A DNA stretch of 53,184 bases, taken from CAYTYZ01 sp964442385. Lineage in GTDB: Bacteria > Patescibacteriota > Microgenomatia > UBA12405. A model generated the notes under the pieces. The model had not been told where the DNA came from. It saw only the letters and a list, made by a program, of their open reading frames with translations, and did no database searches. A program made the position numbers and the translations under genes. The stretch lies in the NCBI GenBank assembly GCA_964442385.1, contig CAYTYZ010000008.1:1-53184 (forward strand). The letters run 5' to 3'. Of the stretch, positions 8,052 through 14,897 are shown in pieces; positions within the stretch are counted from its first letter, which is position 1, and each line of letters begins with the position of its first letter.

Positions 8052-9083
8052 GTGCCAGTAATAAGTTCTGAACCAATACAACTAAAAGTCACTCAAGAGC
8101 TCAGCGTTTCAGGAAAATACGAACAGTCAGTGAACAGATGCAAAGAAATTATCGCAAAAATACAAACAATTACAAACAGAAGAACTATCGCCTATTTTGC
8201 AGCTTCAAGCGATTCTCCCTCTTCGTTCATAAACGATAATGATTCACTCCAAATAGAAGATTTGCTGAGAATACCTAATGCACACCAAGGTTTGGATTTA
8301 ATTTTAAATACAGGTGGAGGATATGCGATTTCGGCTGAAAGAATTATTAATGTTTGTAAAACCTATGCAAGCAAATCGTCTTTGAATGAATTTAGAGTAA
8401 TAGTGCCTAAATTAGCCAAAAGTGCAGCAACAATGGTTTCATTAGGTTCAGATAAAATTTTGTTATGCGACAACGCAGAACTTGGACCTATTGACCCTCA
8501 ACTTATCTTGACTGACAACAAAGGGATGAAGTTTTCCAAGCCAAGTTATCTTATTTACAACGCAGTGAAAGAATTGTTTGATAAATCAAACTCGATATTC
8601 AGTGCAAAAAATGAAAAATACTTAACATTTTTAAGACAATACAATTACGATATATTTACAAGTGCTAAAAATGAGCTAGGGCTTTCTAAAGATATTGCTG
8701 AAAAAATCTTAAATCGAAAAAAAAACAAATACTCGGAATTAAAGTATGAAGACTTCTCAATTTTTACTGATCCGACAATAACATTGTCCCATGGTCGGCT
8801 AATAAGTATAGATGACCTACGAAATACTCCGCTCGGTAAATCAGGTTTTATTGAAGATATGGCTGAACATTTTTCAAAAAAAGATAAAAATCACCTAGAT
8901 ACAAAAAAAATAAATGAGCTGAGTGGACTTATATGGGAATTATTGATTCGAAAGATTATGCTGCTAAATGATTCAGGTAATCCCCAAGTGAAAACAATTG
9001 AGGATAGTAGTTTTATTTTTGTTAGTAATAACCCTGAGTGGAAACCGCCTGTAATCCCCCAACCGAACCAGCCCCAGCAATAG
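8052..9083 (+). CDS. SDH-type serine protease (ClpP/crotonase fold)
   Basis: A 343-residue protein of the serine dehydrogenase proteinase (SDH_sah) family. It has an oxyanion-type glycine run LNTGGGYAISAERI (about 85-98), nucleophile Ser124 in PKLAKSAATMVSLG, and the diagnostic LGPIDPQ (144-150) that follows the acid/base region. No signal peptide, so probably cytoplasmic or membrane-associated. GTG start: TACAAT lies 6 nt upstream (leaderless). Its 3' end overlaps a doubtful minus-strand gene. Substrate unknown. Confidence 0.82.
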   Translation: MPVISSEPIQLKVTQELSVSGKYEQSVNRCKEIIAKIQTITNRRTIAYFAASSDSPSSFINDNDSLQIEDLLRIPNAHQGLDLILNTGGGYAISAERIINVCKTYASKSSLNEFRVIVPKLAKSAATMVSLGSDKILLCDNAELGPIDPQLILTDNKGMKFSKPSYLIYNAVKELFDKSNSIFSAKNEKYLTFLRQYNYDIFTSAKNELGLSKDIAEKILNRKKNKYSELKYEDFSIFTDPTITLSHGRLISIDDLRNTPLGKSGFIEDMAEHFSKKDKNHLDTKKINELSGLIWELLIRKIMLLNDSGNPQVKTIEDSSFIFVSNNPEWKPPVIPQPNQPQQ

Positions 9084-9270
9084 TTTTAATCACTGATCCA
9101 TTAGAATTTGGAGTTACATTCTCTCTTTTGTTCAATAGGAAAGAATTCAACTCTTCAGAATTTACTACTCGATAACTATTCCAATCGGTTACTAATTTAC
9201 TACCTTGAGAAAGCAAATAAGGTGAAACAATTATATTATTTAAAGTTATCGAGCCTTTTATCTTTGACAT
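9022..9270 (-). CDS. Doubtful small protein overlapping the SDH protease
   Basis: An 82-residue reading frame (MSKIKGSITLNNIIVSPYLL...) overlapping the protease 3' end by 62 bp. Its first 60 residues have protein-like composition and fill an otherwise empty interval. No SD site, no well-placed -10 hexamer and no recognised domain. It may be chance. Confidence 0.3.
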   Translation of the reverse strand: MSKIKGSITLNNIIVSPYLLSQGSKLVTDWNSYRVVNSEELNSFLLNKRENVTPNSNGSVIKTIAGAGSVGGLQAVSTQGYY

Positions 9271-9408
9271 TGATAAAGAAGTTTACCATAGGGTGATGAT
9301 GCCCAAGACAAAGAGAATTCACAAATCAAATGCACCACCCAATACTTTTGCAGGTATGTCAAGTAAAGTGGCTAGTGATTATTAAACCAACTCAAAAGTA
9401 AATTTAAT

Positions 9409-9846
9409 CTATCCTTTGGGGATATTAATATTATATATTAATATTTCAATATTTCCTCCACTTTGAAAATCATCCATTTGGCTAATTACACAACTGCCGA
9501 GCTTGGGAGTCATTTCAATAATAACTTCGTTCGTTATTCCAAGCTGTTCATTTATTACACTAGTAATTCTAAGTAGCAAAGAATTAAATAAGCTTGGTTT
9601 GTTTTCATCTGGTGGTAAAAAAAGAACCTCACTTCTTGAATATTCCACTTCCGAATTGTTATATTCCAACCCAAATAGCTCAAGGAGGTGCTCGTCAGAC
9701 TTGTCAAAAAGCTTAGATACACTCTTAGCAATAAGTCTTGGAACCATGTATTTAAATAAGGAAGCTTCGTCTTTTGGTGTAAGTATTTTTGATGTAATTC
9801 TGTTTATTTGATGTATATAAAAGTATAGAAACTCAAGAACTATCAT
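9409..9846 (-). CDS. Hypothetical protein paired with an FtsK gamma-domain protein
   Basis: 145 residues with no family I recognise. The N-terminus is aromatic and hydrophobic (MIVLEFLYFYIHQINRI), the middle is helical and charged, and the C-terminal half alternates as in a beta-sheet domain. Its ATG overlaps the stop codon of the upstream gamma-domain gene (ATGA), so the two are translationally coupled and probably act together. No signal peptide is convincing. Confidence 0.55.
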   Translation of the reverse strand: MIVLEFLYFYIHQINRITSKILTPKDEASLFKYMVPRLIAKSVSKLFDKSDEHLLELFGLEYNNSEVEYSRSEVLFLPPDENKPSLFNSLLLRITSVINEQLGITNEVIIEMTPKLGSCVISQMDDFQSGGNIEILIYNINIPKG

Positions 9847-10241
9847 GCAGTAAGTGAAACTAGTTTCAGGTTTATACCATACTTTTCAGTTAGAAAGTTT
9901 GGTAGCCAAGTAGAAGACTTAATAGCTGTGTTTTCAATTTTGTCCATCAATAAATTAACACCTTTTTCCCGTCTATATTTTACATAAACAGCCATATTTA
10001 CCTTAGCAGAAAGACTGGTGTTTAAAAAGACTTTTCTTGGATGGGCCATTCCATCATTGGGTCCTATTAATCCTATCTCCTCCAATTCATCTATTAACTT
10101 GGACGACCTTGCATAGCCTAGCTTAAGGTTTTCTTGAAGCATAGATGCACTTACGTTGCCATAGTGAAGTATCAAACCGATTACTTCTTCAAGAAGTTTG
10201 TCTGTAAGTGGATGCTTAGAATAATTATCAGTTTTTGTCAT
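9843..10241 (-). CDS. Stand-alone FtsK gamma-domain (winged helix) protein
   Basis: Residues 12-72 (LLEEVIGLILHYGNVSASML, then KLGYARSSKLIDELEEIGLI, then GPNDG) match the gamma domain that FtsK/SpoIIIE use to read polar octamers on DNA. In FtsK it is the tail of a motor protein; here there is no ATPase, only a roughly 60-residue C-terminal extension of unknown fold. It is therefore probably a DNA-binding protein, perhaps recognising an FtsK-guiding sequence or regulating transcription. The stop is TGA. First gene of a two-gene operon. Confidence 0.75.
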   Translation of the reverse strand: MTKTDNYSKHPLTDKLLEEVIGLILHYGNVSASMLQENLKLGYARSSKLIDELEEIGLIGPNDGMAHPRKVFLNTSLSAKVNMAVYVKYRREKGVNLLMDKIENTAIKSSTWLPNFLTEKYGINLKLVSLTA

Positions 10242-10292
10242 TTATTTTATAACTGTTAACCATTAATAAATTAGTGAATTTAAACTCTGCAT

Positions 10293-11156
10293 TTAAAGTC
10301 CACACTGTTTCTTATAAAAACTGTCTTCTTTTAACAAATCCGTTAATTGCTTATGAATGTCTAAATTAAGACAAATGCGGAGATCATCTGAATTCTCCAC
10401 CTTTTGACATTTTGATTCACGGACTAACTTTTGTACTAAATCTACCATGACAAATGGAGTACTGAACGATGAATAAACATACTTTTGGAGTAATCCTACC
10501 GATTCAGTGTTATTATCCGCACTACTTACACTTCTGATTTTTTTAATCCTGTCTTCTACGATAGCAGTCTCCTGAAAGTTTAAACCATAAATATAAAATA
10601 TCCTTGTTGCCATAAAGGCATTTGCTTCATTATCCAAACAAGAGATTTTCTTTTTATTATTGTTGGCATCTATGTATTGTTGAACATGGGTTAATTCGTG
10701 AGACAAAAGGAGCACAATTCCAATATCGTCAGACTCCAGATACTTAGAGTTAACTATTATTGGGTAATAGTCAGGTTTAATTTCTTTACTATTCAACACA
10801 AAGTAACCTTCAAAATCATCTCGCTTCTCAGGGTCTTCATCTATAATTTTTACACAGTTGACTAGTTCTGGAGTAAAATATTTAAAATAACTTTGATCAT
10901 CTTTTGATTTATATCCATTATTATGTTCTTCTATCCTTTGTTGTATTAAGCTTAACGCTCTATCGTATTGGGGTTTATTGTCTAGCCTTGTTGTCCTTGT
11001 ACAACCAACATTATTCGTATAAGCGCTTTCATTTTTTTCAACCTTAGTTTTACTATTTTCTAATAAAAGTCTAATACCGAAAAATAGTAATGATATCCCT
11101 ATTACAAATAGAAGACTCTTTACAAACCGTCTTGGTTTTAGAGTCATTAGTACCAA
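10293..11156 (-). CDS. Membrane-anchored gluzincin-type metalloprotease
   Basis: One N-terminal membrane segment (about residues 13-31) is followed by an outward-facing domain. LSHELTHVQQ gives the zinc motif HExxH (His153, Glu154, His157), and CLDNEANAFM about 20 residues later supplies the probable third ligand Glu177. Several cysteines (52, 101, 173 and others) suggest disulphides outside the cell. Overlaps the preceding secreted-protein gene by 10 bp, so these genes form one operon on the minus strand. Substrate unknown; processing of the neighbouring small secreted proteins is conceivable. Confidence 0.72.
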   Translation of the reverse strand: MVLMTLKPRRFVKSLLFVIGISLLFFGIRLLLENSKTKVEKNESAYTNNVGCTRTTRLDNKPQYDRALSLIQQRIEEHNNGYKSKDDQSYFKYFTPELVNCVKIIDEDPEKRDDFEGYFVLNSKEIKPDYYPIIVNSKYLESDDIGIVLLLSHELTHVQQYIDANNNKKKISCLDNEANAFMATRIFYIYGLNFQETAIVEDRIKKIRSVSSADNNTESVGLLQKYVYSSFSTPFVMVDLVQKLVRESKCQKVENSDDLRICLNLDIHKQLTDLLKEDSFYKKQCGL

Positions 11157-11374
11157 CTCTTATAACCTTTTTTACCCGTGAATGGGTTTACATTACCCTT
11201 GCTTGACCAGTTGTCGAACTTGTAGGTATTTGTATTAGTTTTAAAGTGAGGCATTACATACGTTCCAGTACTTCGCCTTGTGTATCCCCTAACCCGCGTT
11301 AGGGCATAGGACTCCTTTACTGAAAGAGAAAAGAAGGCAATAACTAACCCCAAGACTAGAATTAGTTTGTTCAT
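11147..11374 (-). CDS. Small secreted protein with NVNPFTGKKG motif
   Basis: 75 residues: a signal peptide (about 1-24, ending SYAL) and a mature part of about 50 residues with VRGYTRRSTGTYVMPHFKT and KGNVNPFTGKKG. Short secreted proteins with this V-x-GY-x-R...GTYV-x-PH...GNVNPYTGK pattern occur in many bacteria, with no established function that I know of. I start at the ATG at 11374 because TATAAT lies 8 nt before it; a TTG two codons upstream is also possible. Sits in an operon with the metalloprotease. Confidence 0.7.
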   Translation of the reverse strand: MNKLILVLGLVIAFFSLSVKESYALTRVRGYTRRSTGTYVMPHFKTNTNTYKFDNWSSKGNVNPFTGKKGYKSWY

Positions 11375-11391
11375 ATACAAGGATTATACTC

Positions 11392-12066
11392 TTAGCCTTG
11401 TTTTTTGTTGTAAATCCATACGACTCCTGCAATAGCTAGACTTGCGAAAATCAAATTTGATATTGTGTTGTCTGTAATCGGTTCTTCTTTTGCGGAAGTT
11501 GTGTCATTACTATCTTGGTAGTAGTTTACAATGGGTACTGCGGTCGGAATAACAGGTGGAGTCCACTTGGGTAACTCAATATCAAAATATGTAACCGTTG
11601 ACCAGTAGCCGCTAATTTCTTTTTTTACATTTAGATAGTATTTACCAGTTTTGATGTTACTAAAATAAAAAGTATTACTGTAAAAGTCAGCCTTAGGGCC
11701 AGGGTCACACCCCTTACACTTGTTTAGGGTGGCGCTGTACTGCGAAGGAATCGGATCTGCCAGTGATATTTTAATATCAAAGGCTTTATCTTGCCTTGGT
11801 GTCCACTCCCATGTGGCATTCATCTGGGGGAACTCATAGTTATTGATTGGTGTGTATTCGTAACTATTTTCAGTGACACAACTCGGGTAATAGGGAGCAC
11901 AGGTATCAGACAGAGGAGTCCCATCACAGCATCCACAACCACAAACTCCGCCATGATAAGAACAACACCCCGAACGTGCAAAGGATGTCTTACTAAATAT
12001 AAGAAAATATGACATGAACACTATTAAAGCTAAAAATGCTTTAAATAAAGTGTTCAGATGCTTCAT
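11392..12066 (-). CDS. Secreted, C-terminally anchored protein with Cys-rich head
   Basis: A signal peptide (about 1-30, ending SFA) precedes a compact Cys-rich head (SGCCSYHGGVCGCGCCDG), a roughly 110-residue domain of extracellular beta-sandwich character, a Pro/Thr stretch and a C-terminal membrane segment (LIFASLAIAGVVWIY) with a short basic tail. The CCSxHGG head is a recurring secreted motif of unknown role. The gene overlaps the upstream HTH gene by 4 bp (ATGA), so both are in one operon. Probably displayed on the cell surface. Confidence 0.68.
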   Translation of the reverse strand: MKHLNTLFKAFLALIVFMSYFLIFSKTSFARSGCCSYHGGVCGCGCCDGTPLSDTCAPYYPSCVTENSYEYTPINNYEFPQMNATWEWTPRQDKAFDIKISLADPIPSQYSATLNKCKGCDPGPKADFYSNTFYFSNIKTGKYYLNVKKEISGYWSTVTYFDIELPKWTPPVIPTAVPIVNYYQDSNDTTSAKEEPITDNTISNLIFASLAIAGVVWIYNKKQG

Positions 12067-12248
12067 GTCTTTGCTATAAATTTTTTTAGGTCTACAAGTA
12101 AGTATCTCCTGTCCTTTCTGATTCCAAATCTAACAGCCTTAAGCACCCCTTTTTTATCCCACTGCCTAAGCGTGTTTGGGTGAACCTTTAATAGTTCGCA
12201 AGCTTCTTTTAGGGTGAGTAGTTCTGGGTTTTTCTTTTTTCTAGGCAT
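12063..12248 (-). CDS. Excisionase/MerR-like helix-turn-helix protein
   Basis: 61 residues, essentially one winged helix: LTLKEACELLKVHPNTLRQW followed by a DxxGxLxAxRFGxxxDRRYL wing. This is the HTH_17 (excisionase/MerR-type) family. Its start lies 39 bp from that of the divergent rightward gene, and a 20-bp palindromic element sits between them and recurs before the recombinase. It is thus a good candidate for the element's regulator or directionality factor. First gene of the leftward operon that carries the secreted proteins. Confidence 0.78.
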   Translation of the reverse strand: MPRKKKNPELLTLKEACELLKVHPNTLRQWDKKGVLKAVRFGIRKDRRYLLVDLKKFIAKT

Positions 12249-12258
12249 TATTGTTTAG

Positions 12259-12278
12259 TAACTTAACATTTGTTAACA
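12259..12278. promoter_or_regulatory. Putative operator, copy 1 of a 20-bp palindromic element
   Basis: TAACTTAACATTTGTTAACA contains the perfect inverted repeat TTAACA-TT-TGTTAA. It lies between the divergent HTH gene and the gene starting at 12287 and overlaps the latter's -10 hexamer TAACAT (12274-12279). The same 20 bases recur at 14859. Confidence 0.65.
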
Positions 12279-12286
12279 TATTCTAC

Positions 12287-13069
12287 ATGAAAATTTTATA
12301 TAAGTTCATCGATATTGGCCAAACAAATGACCCCTCTAATAAGCAAAAAGATCGGATTACAGATTTTATTTCACTGTTAGAAGATGATGTCTATTTTGAA
12401 AAAAGAGTAAATAAAGTGAGGACGGATACTGGAATTAAAATTGATAATGTAAAAAGCTTAAAATTATGGAAGGAAAATGGTCCAGAAGCTGTGTTGAAAG
12501 AACAATTAAGACAAGCAGTTTTAAAAGAAGGAATAATTGCAAGCGAGTCAGCTTTACGATTATTAAAAGATTTTTCAAAAGAGTATGATGTTAACTCCAT
12601 ATTCTGGAATCCCCCACTATTAAGTTTTATTTATACTGGGATAATGCTATTCCTTCCAGGAATAGTTTACAAAGACGGACCTATTACTTTTAGTGAAGAT
12701 GAAGTTAAGATTAGTCCATTGGGCATAACAACCCTGGGTAATGTGTGCATAAGGATAAATTACTTAATTACCAAAACTCAATTTAAGAAATTTATTGACA
12801 AAAATTGGAAAGATATTAAGTGTATTTTGCTAACAAATAATAAGAATGGAAAACTAACTCCAAACATAAACATACCTAATCTTGAGGTGTATAAATTCAT
12901 AGGCTCAATGAGATCGATGATTCCCAAATGTAGTTATTCTAAAATTGCAGATCTTTTAACAGATAAATACGGAAAAGCGTTCTCTGACGATGAAGTTAGG
13001 GCAATGTACAACTCAAACTATAAAAAAATTATAAGAAATCTAAGGCGAAATACCGTAAAGCTGAAATAA
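12287..13069 (+). CDS. Hypothetical protein of the mobile element
   Basis: 260 residues, no family recognised. The middle is mixed and contains one hydrophobic stretch (LLSFIYTGIMLFLPGIV); the C-terminal 60 residues look like a helix-turn-helix (YSKIADLLTDKYGKAFSDDE). I start at the ATG with TAACAT 7 nt upstream; a frame-extending start 36 nt earlier would overlap the operator. It is the first rightward gene after the divergent HTH gene and may be regulated through the palindrome. Function unknown. Confidence 0.55.
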   Translation: MKILYKFIDIGQTNDPSNKQKDRITDFISLLEDDVYFEKRVNKVRTDTGIKIDNVKSLKLWKENGPEAVLKEQLRQAVLKEGIIASESALRLLKDFSKEYDVNSIFWNPPLLSFIYTGIMLFLPGIVYKDGPITFSEDEVKISPLGITTLGNVCIRINYLITKTQFKKFIDKNWKDIKCILLTNNKNGKLTPNINIPNLEVYKFIGSMRSMIPKCSYSKIADLLTDKYGKAFSDDEVRAMYNSNYKKIIRNLRRNTVKLK

Positions 13070-13123
13070 GTATTTCACCTTGATTACATTCCCTACATAA
13101 GCACGATATCTAGATAGATTAGC

Positions 13124-13133
13124 TTGTTAACAA
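13124..13133. promoter_or_regulatory. Short palindrome TTGTTAACAA before the DUF5659 gene
   Basis: A perfect 10-bp palindrome containing the GTTAAC core of the element's 20-bp operators, 15 bp before the DUF5659 start. It could be a weaker binding site; the evidence is only the shared core. Confidence 0.3.
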
Positions 13134-13147
13134 TTAAAACAAGCTAT

Positions 13148-13390
13148 ATGAACAACTATGAATACTTCACTACACCAGACCTTGCCCTGGCCACTGTGAT
13201 TTCACTTTCCTACCCTGTCGACAATATAGAGACCTCTACTGGGAGAAGAGTGGTCTTTGTATTCAGACGTGATGAGGGACTAGACCAACTGGTTGAAGCT
13301 TACTGGAAGAGAGAAACGAGAGTCGAGCCACTCCAGTTTAGCGAGGGTCGAAAGTTATTAATTTCCCGAATGGAAAACCTGAATGGTTAG
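13148..13390 (+). CDS. DUF5659 domain protein
   Basis: 80 residues (MNNYEYFTTPDLALATVISL...) matching the DUF5659 pattern throughout: a YFTTPDLALA start, then VVFVFRRDEGL, an A-Y-W-x-R-E core and VEPLQFSE. Members of this family sit beside serine recombinases in related genomes; no molecular function is established. I prefer this ATG to an upstream TTG because the domain begins exactly here. Its stop overlaps the next small gene (ATG within AATGGTTAG), so the microgenes are translated as a chain. Confidence 0.72.
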   Translation: MNNYEYFTTPDLALATVISLSYPVDNIETSTGRRVVFVFRRDEGLDQLVEAYWKRETRVEPLQFSEGRKLLISRMENLNG

Positions 13391-13526
13391 CAAACAACTG
13401 GTTGACGAACTTTGGGTAATTTTAGCTGAAGAGTTTCAACTTAAACTGGACTACCCCACCGTCAACCGACTGGCTAACTTTCTAGTTTCCTATTTTTCAA
13501 TCTTAAACAAGGTTAAAACACAATGA
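13383..13526 (+). CDS. 47-residue microprotein of the recombinase element
   Basis: MVSKQLVDELWVILAEEF begins a mostly helical 47-residue protein with no recognised family. It starts inside the end of the DUF5659 gene and ends in TGA overlapping the ATG of the next gene (ATGA). This unbroken coupling on both sides is the main reason to call it real. The TGA stop also shows that TGA is a stop codon here. Confidence 0.55.
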   Translation: MVSKQLVDELWVILAEEFQLKLDYPTVNRLANFLVSYFSILNKVKTQ

Positions 13527-13702
13527 AAAAACTAAAATCTGAATCAAAATATTCGATTATAAAAAGCCACCGAGAACTAGAAGAAGCAGTAAAAGCAAAG
13601 TGCTATGACTGCATGGGTGGACAAAAGAAAATCGATTGCTGTCTTAAAGACTGTCCTCTTTACCAGTTTAGACCTTGGTCAAAAGGTCGCAATTCGCAAT
13701 GA
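13523..13702 (+). CDS. 59-residue Cys-rich microprotein (KCYDC...CPLYQFR)
   Basis: A short protein with KAKCYDCMGGQKK, IDCCLKDC and PLYQFRPW. The KCxxC...C..xxCPLYxFR layout recurs in small phage and mobile-element proteins and probably binds one zinc ion. Translationally coupled to the gene before it. The pattern is known to me only as a recurring element protein without assigned function. Confidence 0.6.
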   Translation: MKKLKSESKYSIIKSHRELEEAVKAKCYDCMGGQKKIDCCLKDCPLYQFRPWSKGRNSQ

Positions 13703-13743
13703 TTACTGTTTTTCTGAACTAAAGAAAACAATTTTGACATTAA

Positions 13744-14121
13744 ATGTATATGAATAGAGTAATAGAAGCCCATGATATAAAAATAAAAATTAAACTGCTT
13801 TCCTCCAGCACTGTAATTGCTCAGGCAACTGTAATACTTTTTGACTATTGGGAGGAGCATGCCTGGAAAGTTTTGAAATCAAAAAAGTTACACGAGATGT
13901 TTCAGGATTATGTTTGGATTCAACCTCCCTGTTTTCTGTCGCATGGCAAATGGAAGGAGCTGGTGTTTATAGACAACATAGAAATCTACAATTTGGTGCA
14001 GATGAAGATTTATAACGCTTTTAAATTTGCCAGGGACAAGCAAGAATCACTAAAAAGTGAAGGAATCAAAACAGAAGATTTATCAGATATTGTAATTCCA
14101 GATGAAGTACAACCGTTCTAA
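13744..14121 (+). CDS. SpoVG-like septation/DNA-binding family protein (tentative)
   Basis: 125 residues. The layout resembles the SpoVG-type proteins found in these mobile elements: a beta-rich N-terminus (IKIKIKLLSSSTVIAQATVI), then WIQPPCFLSHGKWKELVFID in the position of the family's PPS...Y core, and a helical C-terminus. The match is partial, so the family name is tentative. SpoVG proteins bind nucleic acid and act as regulators. It follows the microgene chain and shares its direction. Start: the first ATG, with a second one two codons on. Confidence 0.45.
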   Translation: MYMNRVIEAHDIKIKIKLLSSSTVIAQATVILFDYWEEHAWKVLKSKKLHEMFQDYVWIQPPCFLSHGKWKELVFIDNIEIYNLVQMKIYNAFKFARDKQESLKSEGIKTEDLSDIVIPDEVQPF

Positions 14122-14138
14122 CTCACCATACTTACTAT

Positions 14139-14166
14139 TAAAGAGTCTCTATATAGTGACTCTTTA
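14139..14166 (+). terminator. Possible weak terminator hairpin
   Basis: TAAAGAGTC and GACTCTTTA form a 9-bp stem with a 10-nt loop shortly after the SpoVG-like gene. There is no strong U tract behind it, so termination would be weak. Confidence 0.4.
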
Positions 14167-14246
14167 TAGTTACTATACTGTACCTATAAGGAAAGTAGAT
14201 ATAAAAAGTAACTTTATCTTTAATTGTTTCGATAAAGTAGAAGTTT

Positions 14247-14861
14247 ATGGGAAGGTATAGTTACTCAGGTAGACTAGTTGCTGACTCTGTTAAATCTGTT
14301 AGCATCTATTGGCTTAAGCAGAAGAAATATTTGGTCGGCGGCTGTATTTCGGGAACAATGACTTGGAGTCGTAATGGAGAAAAAACAGGGAGTATTGGAA
14401 TTGCAGTAAACATTGACAATGAATCTTCCTGGGCTAATCTTAACTACCAGATGACCAGACGCGACTCGGGAATGGTGGATAAATTTGACTACAAAGTACC
14501 AATAGTAAGTACAAAGTGCTTCTTTGGTGGAAAGAGGTACTGGTTTGAGTGCTCTGCAGTAAAAAATGGAGTTGCTTGCAATCGAAAAGTTGCAAAGCTT
14601 TACCAAGGACAAGACTATTTTGCCTGTCGACACTGCTATAACCTTACTTATCAGTCTAGATTGGAAAATCCTACTTTCCGAAACTTTCCCTACTCTGTAC
14701 TGAATTTATCCATGAAAGCAGATGAGATGGAAGGTAAGATAAAAAAGCGATTTTACAGAGGTAGGCCCACCAGAAGATACGCACGATTTTTGAAACTAAA
14801 ATCTGTTGTTGGCGATTTAAATGAAGTAAGGCTTGAAAAATATCTTTATGAGCACAAATAA
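14247..14861 (+). CDS. Zinc-ribbon hypothetical protein of the recombinase element
   Basis: 204 residues. A central segment GGKRYWFECSAVKNGVACNR followed about 20 residues later by YFACRHCYNLTYQS gives paired cysteines (C...C, CRHC) that can bind zinc. The pattern (RxWFxCP...CxR...LY...FxCRxCxxLTYxS) is common in proteins near integrases in many bacteria. The C-terminal quarter is basic and helical. Function unknown; DNA or RNA binding is likely. A TAAAGT hexamer lies 8 nt before the ATG. Directly precedes the recombinase promoter. Confidence 0.62.
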   Translation: MGRYSYSGRLVADSVKSVSIYWLKQKKYLVGGCISGTMTWSRNGEKTGSIGIAVNIDNESSWANLNYQMTRRDSGMVDKFDYKVPIVSTKCFFGGKRYWFECSAVKNGVACNRKVAKLYQGQDYFACRHCYNLTYQSRLENPTFRNFPYSVLNLSMKADEMEGKIKKRFYRGRPTRRYARFLKLKSVVGDLNEVRLEKYLYEHK

Positions 14862-14878
14862 CTTAACATTTGTTAACA
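14859..14878. promoter_or_regulatory. Putative operator, copy 2 of the 20-bp palindromic element
   Basis: Identical over 20 bp to the copy at 12259. It ends 7 bp before the recombinase -10 hexamer TATACT (14886-14891), so a bound protein would cover the promoter. This links control of the recombinase to that of the divergent HTH region. Confidence 0.65.
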
Positions 14879-14897
14879 ATAGGGTTATACTAGATAA

